Positions 34,002 through 42,654 of a stretch of DNA of 64,000 bases are shown here, in pieces (within the stretch, counting starts at the first letter, position 1; every line of letters begins with the position of its first letter). A program made the translations under genes and the position numbers. Under the pieces are notes generated by a model. The model was not told where the DNA came from. It did no database searches and saw nothing but the letters and a program-made list of their open reading frames with translations. Source of the stretch: JAFMDF01 sp965222705 (GTDB lineage Bacteria > Bacteroidota > Bacteroidia > Chitinophagales > Saprospiraceae); the NCBI GenBank assembly GCA_965222705.1, contig CBDCUO010000025.1, forward strand, positions 10,005 to 74,004. Reading direction: 5' to 3'.

Positions 34002-34511
34002 TTACCCCAAAAATCCCATAAACCATCCTGCAATTTTTACTACTAACCAAATCATTAATACAAATAAAACGATCAATAATAGTAGCACCAAACCCACTAT
34101 CCAAAGTCCATTTCCCTGATACTTTCCTTCTGCGTAATGCGCTCGAAGCAAGTCAAAATTGCGGCGATTGGATTGATAATATAAATCAAAAATATCTCCT
34201 AAAAAAGGAATAGCTCCAACAATTGTGTCCAGAAAAATATTCCACAACATCTGAACAATTACTCGCCCACTAGCACCATAGCGCACCATCGTTAATACCA
34301 ACACGCCAGAAATACCAAAACTTATAACATCACCCGCATAAGGTATTAGACCAATGATAAAATCCAAGCCAAATCGAGTATTGGTACCGGGAATGCGAAA
34401 TTTATTATCTAAAAAAGCAGAAATATTATCAAGCCATTTTATTTTGGCAGGAACAATAGCTGAGTCGAGCGGATCAGGCATAAAATCAACATTAATTGGT
34501 TCACTAATCAC
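34002..34511 (-). CDS. DUF4112 domain membrane protein
   Basis: A 169-residue protein with the DUF4112 hallmark LDNKFRIPGTNTRFGLDFIIGLIPYAGDVISFGISGVLVL and the later DTIVGAIPFLGDIFDLYYQSNRRNFDLLRAH. Two to three hydrophobic stretches are predicted: around residues 49-80, around 100-112, and a strong C-terminal helix GLWIVGLVLLLLIVLFVLMIWLVVKIAGWFMGF. The family's function is unknown. It stands alone between the convergent sucD and the divergent ABC permease gene. Confidence 0.9.
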   Translation of the reverse strand: MISEPINVDFMPDPLDSAIVPAKIKWLDNISAFLDNKFRIPGTNTRFGLDFIIGLIPYAGDVISFGISGVLVLTMVRYGASGRVIVQMLWNIFLDTIVGAIPFLGDIFDLYYQSNRRNFDLLRAHYAEGKYQGNGLWIVGLVLLLLIVLFVLMIWLVVKIAGWFMGFLG

Positions 34512-34645
34512 CAGCTAAACATAGGCATTTCTTCTGAAATTACCTATTTCGAGTCGTATTTCTTTATATTTTTAGATTAGTCTAAAAATATATTTTATAT
34601 ATCCTAATTATTGTATAAATTTGCCAAAGAATCAAATTGTTAACC

Positions 34646-36142
34646 ATGGAAAATCTATTAGAAATACTACAGCAGGAATGGGCAATCCGGGCCTTATTAG
34701 CCTCTTCTATGGTTGGCTTAATGTGCGGTGTACTGGGCTGCTTTATCGTTTTGCGAAATATGGCATTGGTCGGGGATGCCTTGGCACATGCTATTTTGCC
34801 TGGAGTCGTTGTTGCCTTTATGATCGTGGGATATAGTACACTAGGCTTTTTTGTTGGCTCCGTAGTAGCAGGGCTACTAACAGCTGTAGGTATTACCTGG
34901 ATTCAGCAAAATGTCAAAACCAAAAATGATGCAGCAATTGGAATTGTCTTTACCGCCATGTTTTCGATTGGTGTAATGGGCATTTCTGGCATCGCTAGAG
35001 AAGGCGTCCATCTGGATTTAAAAGATTTTCTATTTGGCAATGTACTGGGTGTTTCCAATGAAGATTTATATCTGACAGCTGGTGCTACTGTTTATGTAGT
35101 TGTGTCTATTATTGTCTTTTACAGATACTTATTTGCTACTACTTTTCAGGAAGTTATTGCACAAACAATGGGCATTTCCGTAACGTTGATTCATTATTTT
35201 CTGATGCTGATGCTATCTTTTGCAGTTGTAGCTTCACTGGGAACAGTTGGGGTTATTTTAGTAGTAGCCATGCTAATTACTCCTGCCTCCACAGCACTTT
35301 TATTATCTAATCGATTAAAAAATGTATTAACACTGGCTGGAATAATCGGGTTATTTTCAGCGATCATTGGGTTAATAGGAGCCATTGTTTTTGAAACGAC
35401 CCCGGGCCCAGCCATGGCAGTCGTAGCCACTGGATTTTACTTATTAGCTGTTTTTTTTGCTCCCAAAAGAGGCTTGATTTACAAGTTTTTCCAAAAGCGA
35501 AGACTCCAACGAAAAATACAGGTAGAGGACATTTTAAAAGAGGGGTTAAAACTGGAAAAAAAGGGAGCATTAACGTTCACCAAATTAAAAGAAAAACTAG
35601 GCTTTTCAACAACGCTTTTAACAAAATTGCTCCAATCTCTGCATGCTCAAAAATTGCTCGCTTTTCAAAATAACCAAATTACTTTTTCCAAAAAAGGCAA
35701 GGAGGAAGCATTACGTCTGGTTCGGGCACATCGCCTTTGGGAAACGTATTTGGTCAATCAAATTGGCCTTTCAGCAGAGCAAATCCATGAAGACGCTGAA
35801 AAATACGAACACCTACTGACAGAAGAAATTCTGGACGAAGTGGATGCTACGCTGGGCTTTCCCAAAAAAGACCCGCATGGCTCGCCTATTCCATCTAAAT
35901 CAGGCTTTCCAGACATTGCTTTAAGCTCTTTAAAAATCAATCAATTTGCCACAATTGCTAACGAGCAAGTCAGCGAAACAATCACTACTCAACTCTGGAA
36001 GTTGGGCCTGTTGCCCGAAAGCACTTTTAAATTGGTTCAAAAAAATGAAAATGCAATTTTCATCGAAAGTAATGGAAAAGAAATAACCATTCCTGAGGTA
36101 TTGGCTCAAAAGGTAAATGTTAGTCGGGTAATTAGTCCTTAA
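34646..36142 (+). CDS. Metal ABC transporter permease fused to a DtxR/MntR-like regulator domain
   Basis: A 498-residue two-part protein. Residues 1 to about 285 form an ABC-3 family permease (MntC/ZnuB type) with about eight helices: ALLASSMVGLMCGVLGCFIVLRNMALVGDALAHAILPGVV is the signature start, and DLKDFLFGNVLGVS and GTVGVILVVAMLITPASTA are family blocks. After a basic linker (FFQKRRLQRKIQVED) come a winged-helix-like segment (about 290-355), then a DtxR-type dimerisation/metal region (EEALRLVRAHRLWETYLVNQIGLSAEQIHEDAEKYEHLLTEEILDEVDATLGFPKKDPHGSPIP) and a FeoA-like SH3 end. The histidine/glutamate-rich middle matches the metal site of MntR/IdeR. It presumably moves Mn, Zn or Fe while sensing it in the cytoplasm. 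No ATPase or binding protein is adjacent. ATG 34646 is preferred over TTG 34637. Confidence 0.88.
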   Translation: MENLLEILQQEWAIRALLASSMVGLMCGVLGCFIVLRNMALVGDALAHAILPGVVVAFMIVGYSTLGFFVGSVVAGLLTAVGITWIQQNVKTKNDAAIGIVFTAMFSIGVMGISGIAREGVHLDLKDFLFGNVLGVSNEDLYLTAGATVYVVVSIIVFYRYLFATTFQEVIAQTMGISVTLIHYFLMLMLSFAVVASLGTVGVILVVAMLITPASTALLLSNRLKNVLTLAGIIGLFSAIIGLIGAIVFETTPGPAMAVVATGFYLLAVFFAPKRGLIYKFFQKRRLQRKIQVEDILKEGLKLEKKGALTFTKLKEKLGFSTTLLTKLLQSLHAQKLLAFQNNQITFSKKGKEEALRLVRAHRLWETYLVNQIGLSAEQIHEDAEKYEHLLTEEILDEVDATLGFPKKDPHGSPIPSKSGFPDIALSSLKINQFATIANEQVSETITTQLWKLGLLPESTFKLVQKNENAIFIESNGKEITIPEVLAQKVNVSRVISP

Positions 36143-36144
36143 AG

Positions 36145-36795
36145 TCAGTCCTGTAATTTTTCTCCAAAACTTAAATCCCCTGCATCTCCCAAACCTGGAA
36201 CAATAAAAGACCTAGCGGTTAACTCTTCGTCCAAAGCTCCCATCCAAATATGGGCCTTTGGCTGTTTTCTACGAACAAATCTCAAGCCATAAGAAGAGGC
36301 AATAGCCGTAACGAGATGAATTTCCTTAGGCTTTCCATATTCCTTCAGTGTATTGATAGTCAGGTTCATAGATGCACCAGTGGCAAGCATTGGGTCAGCA
36401 ACAATCAACACTTTGTCGTCCAGATTAGGGCAAGAAACATATTCTAGATTGATTTCAAAAGTTCCGTCTTTATGGTGTTGTCTATAAGCAGAAACAAAGG
36501 CATTTTCTGCATTATCAAAATAATTGAGCAGACCTCGATGCATGGGCAACCCAGCTCGCAAGATGGTAGCCAGCACGATAGAATCCAAAGGCAAAAATAT
36601 TTCTGCAATCCCTAAAGGTGTTTCTACCTCAGTAGCTTTATAATCGAGTTTTTTGCTGATTTCATAGCCCAGTACTTCGCCGATGCGCTCCATATTTTTA
36701 CGAAAGCGCATAGCGTCTCGCTGAATTTGACTATCCCGAACTTCAGCTAAAAAACGATTAGCAATGGAATTGTGATCTGCAAGATTGAATATCAT
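36145..36795 (-). CDS. upp: Uracil phosphoribosyltransferase
   Basis: A 216-residue salvage enzyme making UMP from uracil and PRPP. The PRPP-binding loop VLIVADPMLATGASMNLTI and the uracil-binding C-terminal motif FIVPGLGDAGDLSFG are intact; the LRAGLPMHRGLLNYF block is the other family marker. Length is usual. Its stop lies two bases from the end of the convergent ABC permease gene, so the two transcripts must overlap. The start ATG leads directly into MIFNLADHNSIANRFLAEVRD, a conserved form in Bacteroidota. Confidence 0.95.
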   Translation of the reverse strand: MIFNLADHNSIANRFLAEVRDSQIQRDAMRFRKNMERIGEVLGYEISKKLDYKATEVETPLGIAEIFLPLDSIVLATILRAGLPMHRGLLNYFDNAENAFVSAYRQHHKDGTFEINLEYVSCPNLDDKVLIVADPMLATGASMNLTINTLKEYGKPKEIHLVTAIASSYGLRFVRRKQPKAHIWMGALDEELTARSFIVPGLGDAGDLSFGEKLQD

Positions 36796-36849
36796 AGGGC
36801 TAAGCTAAGAAAAATGTCATTAAATTTACCAAAGGAGGCTTTATATTTC

Positions 36850-38565
36850 TTATCTTTTGAAAGAACGCTCAAGTAAGGTCCGATTTCCGCGATCATCCGT
36901 AACGCGCAATTTCAAAGTATGTGCTCCTGCACTAATTCGATCATCAAAATGATGCGTCAATAAATTCTTTTTTTCGTCATATTCCATCAAAATCCATTTC
37001 CCATCAACCATTGCTTGATAAGAAAGCCCTTTTGCTTTGCCTGTTGTAGGCATACTGTCTGTTATTTTAAAGGTCATTTTAGTCCTCCCCCTCATATCGT
37101 TATTAAATGCGATTGGGATAATTTGAGGGGGTACATCGTCCACCATGATGCAATAATCGCCCAAAGAACGAACCCTCGCCTTTAGAAATCCATCTTTCCA
37201 TTGCCCACCACAACTTTCAATAGTGTTATCTTCACAAAAAGCAATAAACGCCTTATTTTTTAAATATTCCGGCAAACCAACTGGCCGAATAGCCAAATCA
37301 TAATATTTGTGAACGGGAATAGTTACATCATGAATGTGGTGCATAGAAGAATAGACCCCGTCTGAGTGATCTGTAGTGGTTTTGTAACTTAAGTAAGCAT
37401 TTTCATAGAAAGTGCCTTTCGGAAAAGTCGCCTTTAAAGAGCTATTATTGATGATATTGGCCTGATTATAGGGAAAAGAATAATTAAACCGCTTGCTTTT
37501 AGCAACTTGCACTTCTACTCGTTTCACCCAAAAATCGAGAATAGATTTATTACCGTCAACGTCCATGGCTACCATTTTTATATGGGCTGGTTGGTGTTTA
37601 TGTAAAGTAACGATTCCTTCATTTTTTTCATAAATAGAAAGGCGATTGCCTGGCAGAGCATAGCTTCGATTGAAATAACTTTTATTCAATTGCAGTTCTT
37701 CATAGTCCAAGTGGGCATTGATATAGCGGCTTTCGCCAAATGCAAAAGTTTCCATATCAAAGCCATGTATTAAATTGCCATTTTCATATACTTCTAATGC
37801 ATAAATACCATTCCAGTTGGAAACGCCATCATGGTGATCGTAGGCTTTTAGCCCAAATCCAGCTCGCCAGGCTCCTATTTCCAAAGTATCTCCTTGTAAG
37901 TAATAGTTATTGCCATTTTGAGAAAGCCCATAGGTTCTCGTTCCAATAGTTTCTTTTTTATCGTTCAAATGATAAACCTTCAGGTTGTGTAGTTTTGGAG
38001 CGATATTATCCGTCATTTCGATACCAAATAATAGCGGATTGATTGGTTTTTGGGTCGCGTTATTCCGAATTTCAAAATGTAAATGTGGTCCAAAGGATCG
38101 TCCAGAAGTGCCCAAGTTTCCAATTTGTTGCCCTTTTTTTACTGGAAAAGTTTGGGCATTTAGGTATAAATCTACCCCAAATGATTTTTTTTCATATTGC
38201 ACCTTCTTTACGTAAGCAGCTATTTTAGAATTAAAATTCTGTAGGTGAGCATACACGGACATATAACCGTTGGGATGTACCAGGTATAGTGCATTGCCAT
38301 AGCCCCCAGATTGCACTTTGATGCGGGCAATATAACCGTCTGCTACGGCATACAAGGGTTCGCCGTTTTTACCATCTGTTGCTTTTATATCAATGCCGGA
38401 ATGTAAATGATTGGGACGCAATTCGCCAAAAGTACCGGATAGTCGAATCGGTTGGTCAGTAGGCGAACGAAAATAATCTTGGGGATAAGTTTTAGTGGGC
38501 AGTCTGCTGTTTAAGGCAAATCCAAGGGTTAGAATAAGGACAGCAAGTAGAGATATAATTCGCAT
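36850..38565 (-). CDS. M23 family metallopeptidase (exported)
   Basis: A 571-residue exported protein (membrane/signal segment IISLLAVLILTLGFAL). The LytM/M23 domain lies near the N-terminus, with zinc ligands H55 and D59 in LHSGIDI, H161/H163 in GPHLHFEIR and the supporting AHLQN (H107). All are present, so the peptidase should be active on peptidoglycan cross-links. The remaining 380 residues hold beta-sandwich segments of unknown role (TMKSLHDV, GNKSILDFWVKRVEVQV, AHTLKLRVTDDRGNRT). This long architecture is common in Bacteroidota M23 proteins. It lies 54 bases upstream of upp on the same strand and could be co-transcribed. Confidence 0.9.
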   Translation of the reverse strand: MRIISLLAVLILTLGFALNSRLPTKTYPQDYFRSPTDQPIRLSGTFGELRPNHLHSGIDIKATDGKNGEPLYAVADGYIARIKVQSGGYGNALYLVHPNGYMSVYAHLQNFNSKIAAYVKKVQYEKKSFGVDLYLNAQTFPVKKGQQIGNLGTSGRSFGPHLHFEIRNNATQKPINPLLFGIEMTDNIAPKLHNLKVYHLNDKKETIGTRTYGLSQNGNNYYLQGDTLEIGAWRAGFGLKAYDHHDGVSNWNGIYALEVYENGNLIHGFDMETFAFGESRYINAHLDYEELQLNKSYFNRSYALPGNRLSIYEKNEGIVTLHKHQPAHIKMVAMDVDGNKSILDFWVKRVEVQVAKSKRFNYSFPYNQANIINNSSLKATFPKGTFYENAYLSYKTTTDHSDGVYSSMHHIHDVTIPVHKYYDLAIRPVGLPEYLKNKAFIAFCEDNTIESCGGQWKDGFLKARVRSLGDYCIMVDDVPPQIIPIAFNNDMRGRTKMTFKITDSMPTTGKAKGLSYQAMVDGKWILMEYDEKKNLLTHHFDDRISAGAHTLKLRVTDDRGNRTLLERSFKR

Positions 38566-38627
38566 AATAAGTTGTTTTTAGCAGATGCACCAAGTTACGA
38601 GAATTCTAACTTTATGCCAAATCTCTG

Positions 38628-39935
38628 TCACCTATCTATCAGCAAAAATACTACTTCTGGAAATAACATCACCACCGCCAAAAATACTAGTTGGATTACC
38701 ACAAAAGGAATAATCCCTCGATATAGATGTTGGGTAGTCACCCCTGCTGGTGCAACCCCTTTTAAATAAAATAAAGCAAAACCAAAGGGAGGAGATAAAA
38801 AAGAAGTCTGTAGATTCAGCGCCAGCAAAATGCCTATCCAAATCAGGTTCATATCATAATTGGCAAAAATCGGCGCAACGACTGGCACAATGATGAAAAT
38901 AATTTCAATAAAATCTATAAAAAAGCCTGCTATAAATACAACAATCATCACCAACACCAAAAAAGTCATGGGTGATAAGGCTGAACTTTCGATTAAATCT
39001 ATTAAATAATCATCGCCCCCCATACCCCGAAAAACCAGTGCAAAGGTAGTTGCTCCTAATAGGATGATAAAAACCATTGTCGTCAAATGAGTGGTTTCTC
39101 GCATTACCTCTTTTAGCACTTGCAGGCTAAATTTTCCTTGTATAATGGTCAAAATGCTCGCTCCCATTGCGCCTACGGCTGCGGCCTCTGTCGGAGAAGC
39201 AATCCCTGCAAAAATAGAGCCTAAAACAGCCACAATCAGTAATAAAGGTAGAAAAAAGGCCTTGATGACCCGCAACAAAAATCCTTTGCCTCTAAATTCG
39301 GCAATCTCTTCGGCAGGCATGCTGGGGGCTTTTTCAGGGTTTAAGAGAGCAAAAATAACGATGTATAAAACATAACAAGCAACTAATAAAACTCCTGGCA
39401 CTAGTGCGGCTGCAAACAAATCTCCTACCGATACATTCAAAACGCTTCCCAATAAAACTAATACAACGGAAGGAGGTATAATTTGCCCTAAAGTACCAGA
39501 AGAAGCAATTGTTCCCGTTGCCAATTCGGTGCTATACCCTCTTTTGAGCATAGTCGGCAAACTGATTAAACCCATAGTAATCACCGTAGCCCCTACGATT
39601 CCTGTCGAGGCTGCCAGTAATGCCCCTACTATTACTACTGAAATGGCCAAACCACCCTTTACTTTGCCGAAGAGCATGGCCATCGTTTCCAAGAGGCTTT
39701 CAGCTAGTCCTGATTTTTCCAGCATAATGCCCATATAAATAAATAGAGGAACGGCTAATAAGACATAATTGCTCATCGTTCCCATGATTCGGGAAGGTAA
39801 AAAATTAAAATAGTCTGGCCCTAATACAAATAGCCCAAATAGCATAGATAAGCCGCCTAGCGTAAAAGCAACTGGATAGCCAAAAAGAATTAAAATAAAA
39901 ATGAGCAAGAAAAGGATGATGGCTAAAAATTCCAT
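38628..39935 (-). CDS. dctM: TRAP transporter large permease subunit
   Basis: A 435-residue DctM-type membrane protein with about twelve helices. The N-terminal ILILFGYPVAFTLGGLSMLFG, the block LLAVPLFIYMGIMLEKSGLAESLLETM, the segment SGTLGQIIPPSVVLVLLG and the C-terminal LQTSFLSPPFGFALFYLKGVAP are standard DctM motifs. With the small subunit it forms the sodium-driven membrane part of a TRAP uptake system for an organic acid or similar anion. The solute-binding DctP is not encoded in the window, so the substrate is unknown. It lies nine bases after dctQ and ends the pgi-dctQ-dctM operon. Confidence 0.93.
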   Translation of the reverse strand: MEFLAIILFLLIFILILFGYPVAFTLGGLSMLFGLFVLGPDYFNFLPSRIMGTMSNYVLLAVPLFIYMGIMLEKSGLAESLLETMAMLFGKVKGGLAISVVIVGALLAASTGIVGATVITMGLISLPTMLKRGYSTELATGTIASSGTLGQIIPPSVVLVLLGSVLNVSVGDLFAAALVPGVLLVACYVLYIVIFALLNPEKAPSMPAEEIAEFRGKGFLLRVIKAFFLPLLLIVAVLGSIFAGIASPTEAAAVGAMGASILTIIQGKFSLQVLKEVMRETTHLTTMVFIILLGATTFALVFRGMGGDDYLIDLIESSALSPMTFLVLVMIVVFIAGFFIDFIEIIFIIVPVVAPIFANYDMNLIWIGILLALNLQTSFLSPPFGFALFYLKGVAPAGVTTQHLYRGIIPFVVIQLVFLAVVMLFPEVVFLLIDR

Positions 39936-39944
39936 TTTTTTGAG

Positions 39945-40487
39945 TTAGTGATTCGTTGATGGCTGCTTGGTGCCTGTTTCTCTTTCCAATAGTTTTTTTA
40001 GAGAATTAAAAAGTAAGGCAAGCGCCTGCAAAAATAATAGGAATACGCCCAAAGTAATCGCAAACTTGATAATATACCGAGCGGGTAGGCCTCCAGGGTC
40101 AGGAGAGGATTCGCCTATTTGAAAAGCCGTTTTAGCGTATTTAAAAGAGGATAGTAGGACAATAATACACCAGGGAATCAAAAAGATTAGGGTCCCGATA
40201 AAATTGACCAATGCTTTTCTTTTTTTGGAAAATTTGGCATAAAACAGATCCACCCTTACGTGCTTATCATGTTTCAAGGTATAGCCCGCTCCCAATAAAA
40301 AAATCAAGGCGAACAAGTGCCATTCTAGTTCAATAATCCAGACTGCCGTATTATTGAACAAGTAACGCATGGCCACGTCAAAACAAATAAGCAGCATCAA
40401 TAAGGTCGTTATCCAGGACACATTTTTTCCAACTAATTCATTGATTTGGCTAAAAAAGTGGGCAATTGTGGTCAAAAATTTCATCAT
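39945..40487 (-). CDS. dctQ: TRAP transporter small permease subunit
   Basis: A 180-residue DctQ-type protein with four membrane helices: VSWITTLLMLLICFDVAMRYLF, IIELEWHLFALIFLLGAGYTL, LVNFIGTLIFLIPWCIIVLLSSF and IIKFAITLGVFLLFLQALALL. The 'E-W' pair in WHLFALIFLLGAGYTLKHDKHVRVDLFYAKFSKK is the family signature. It works only with the large subunit encoded immediately downstream. It starts 12 bases after the pgi stop, so all three genes should be one transcript. Confidence 0.9.
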   Translation of the reverse strand: MMKFLTTIAHFFSQINELVGKNVSWITTLLMLLICFDVAMRYLFNNTAVWIIELEWHLFALIFLLGAGYTLKHDKHVRVDLFYAKFSKKRKALVNFIGTLIFLIPWCIIVLLSSFKYAKTAFQIGESSPDPGGLPARYIIKFAITLGVFLLFLQALALLFNSLKKLLERETGTKQPSTNH

Positions 40488-40499
40488 CTATGTCATTTT

Positions 40500-42188
40500 T
40501 CAAGAAAGCGTAGTTTCTTCTGCTTTCTTATAAATTTCTTTTCGCCAGGTCTTGAATCGATTAATTAAGCCATTTGTGGAAACATCATGGGTGCGGATTA
40601 TTTCTTCATTTTTCAACTCTGGCAAAATTTTATTCGCCAGTTCTTTTCCCAATTGTACCCCCCATTGGTCGAAGCTAAAAATATTCCAGATAACTCCTTG
40701 TACAAATATTTTATGCTCATATAAAGCAATCAATCTACCCAGACTTTCCGGCGTTATTTTCTTGATTAAAATGCTATTGGTCGGTCGGTTGCCCTTGAAT
40801 ACTTTGAAAGGGGCAAGTCGCTCAATCTCTTCTACAGACTTTCCTTTTTTTTTCAGCTCGGCAATGGCCTCGTCTTTGGTTTTCCCCATCATTAGAGCTT
40901 CCGTTTGGGCAAAAAAATTGGATAATAAGATATGGTGGTGGTCACCGACGGGGTTATGGCTAATAGCAGGGGCAATAAAATCACATGGGATTAGTTTGGT
41001 TCCCTGGTGGATCAATTGATAGAAGGCATGCTGTCCGTTCGTACCGGGTTCTCCCCAAATAATTGGGCCCGTTTGATAAGCAATGTCATCGCCGTTCCTA
41101 TCCACCTGTTTCCCATTGCTTTCCATATTAACCTGCTGAAAATGGGCAGCAAACCGATGCAAATACTGATCATAGGGTAAAATGGCTTCCGTTTCAGTAC
41201 CAAAAAAATTATTATACCAAATGCCGATTAAAGCTAATATGACCGGAATGTTTTTATCAAAAGGCGTGCTTCGAAAATGTTGATCCATTGAATGTAAACC
41301 TTCTAATAATTTTTCAAAATTATTAAAACCAATGGTACAGGCAATAGACAACCCTATAGCAGAAGAGAGCGAATAGCGTCCACCGACCCAATCCCAAAAG
41401 ACAAACATATTTTCGGGTGCAATTCCAAATTGTTCTACCCCTTCCAAATTGGTAGAAACTGCCACAAAATGATCTTTAATAGCAGCTTCATTCATAGCAT
41501 AATCCATAAACCATTTTCGGGCAGTATGGGCATTGGTCATGGTTTCCTGCGTTGTAAAAGATTTAGAAGCGATAATAAATAAGGTGGTTTCCTGAGATAG
41601 ATTTTTGAGGGTTTCAATGATATGAGTTCCATCTACATTAGAAACATAATGCACTCGAATATTGGGGCTCCAGTAGGGTTTCAAAGCTTCTGTTACCATG
41701 ACTAATCCCAAATCTGACCCCCCAATACCAATATTAACAATATCTGTTATTCGATTTCCTGTATAGCCCCGAAACTTTCCGGAATCCAAGTCCTGAGTAA
41801 AGTTTTTTATTTGGTACAGCACCCCTTGAATCATGGGCATCACATCTTCTCCTGCTATCAGCATTGGTTGGCCCGATTGGTTTCGCAGGGCGACATGTGC
41901 TACCGCCCGCCCTTCCGTTTCATTGATAATTGCTCCTTGGAACATTTGTTCTATGGCCGCCGCCAGGCCAGTTTCTCTACCCAATTGAAGCAATAATTCA
42001 AGGGTTTTTTTAGTAATAATATTCTTGGAAAAATCTACAAAAATGTCTTCCATTTCAAGAGAAAATTCTTCAAATCTATCTAGGTTGGTCGCAAACAGCT
42101 CTTTTAGAGTCACTTGTTGCATGGCTTGGAAATGGGTTTCTAATCGTTTCCAAGTAACGGTCTGTGTTGGATTAGTTCTTTTTAACAT
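40500..42188 (-). CDS. pgi: Glucose-6-phosphate isomerase
   Basis: A 562-residue enzyme interconverting glucose-6-phosphate and fructose-6-phosphate. Visible motifs are the signature FIIASKSFTTQETMTNAHTARKWF, GRYSLSSAIGLSIA, the catalytic glutamate in QVNMESNGKQVDRNG and the histidine/lysine end GVQLGKELANKI. The ATG at 42188 (MLKRTNPTQTVTWKRLETHF) gives the usual N-terminus; a longer frame from 42257 adds 23 residues without family similarity. It heads an operon with dctQ and dctM, an unusual partner set for a glycolytic enzyme. Confidence 0.96.
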   Translation of the reverse strand: MLKRTNPTQTVTWKRLETHFQAMQQVTLKELFATNLDRFEEFSLEMEDIFVDFSKNIITKKTLELLLQLGRETGLAAAIEQMFQGAIINETEGRAVAHVALRNQSGQPMLIAGEDVMPMIQGVLYQIKNFTQDLDSGKFRGYTGNRITDIVNIGIGGSDLGLVMVTEALKPYWSPNIRVHYVSNVDGTHIIETLKNLSQETTLFIIASKSFTTQETMTNAHTARKWFMDYAMNEAAIKDHFVAVSTNLEGVEQFGIAPENMFVFWDWVGGRYSLSSAIGLSIACTIGFNNFEKLLEGLHSMDQHFRSTPFDKNIPVILALIGIWYNNFFGTETEAILPYDQYLHRFAAHFQQVNMESNGKQVDRNGDDIAYQTGPIIWGEPGTNGQHAFYQLIHQGTKLIPCDFIAPAISHNPVGDHHHILLSNFFAQTEALMMGKTKDEAIAELKKKGKSVEEIERLAPFKVFKGNRPTNSILIKKITPESLGRLIALYEHKIFVQGVIWNIFSFDQWGVQLGKELANKILPELKNEEIIRTHDVSTNGLINRFKTWRKEIYKKAEETTLS

Positions 42189-42483
42189 GGTTCGGATTGA
42201 TTGACGGCCGACGATATAGCAAATCGTTTGACTGGACGGAAATTTACGGAATAGCATCTGTTAAACGGCAAATAATTTTGTTTTACTGCAACATTTTTGG
42301 CTTTTTTCCGCATTGATGTCTTGGAATCTTAACGAACATTTTATTCGACTAGGCTTGGTTTCTATTTTGTGAAATGGTTCTTTGCAAATTGTGTAGAATA
42401 AAGTAATTTTTGTCAAAGAAGGTATAGAATTAAATAGATAGCAAAATAGAGGTTAATGGATGGTTAACTCCCAAGTCCTTCAT

Positions 42484-42513
42484 TTACAAGATGCAATTCT
42501 TTTATTACATTTG
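42484..42513 (+). promoter_or_regulatory. Promoter of the DUF2723 gene
   Basis: TTA (42484-42486), a 19-nt spacer and TACATTTG (42506-42513), an exact -7 box. It lies about 140 bases upstream of the ATG at 42655, inside the 397-base gap between pgi (leftward) and this gene. The rest of the gap is AT-rich with no other feature seen. Confidence 0.6.
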
Positions 42514-42654
42514 CGCATAAGTTCAAAAATTGCCAACAAAGAAAGAGAAAAATATTCTTTTTGTCTCATTTTGCAAAATTAAATTTAAAATAAAACCAAG
42601 TTAGGAAAGGGGGCTATTCATAGTTCCTAGCTAACAACAACTAATAACAAAAAA

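Noticed and set aside
40552..41019. A 155-residue plus-strand frame
   Set aside because: Fully antisense to pgi, whose catalytic motifs occupy this region.
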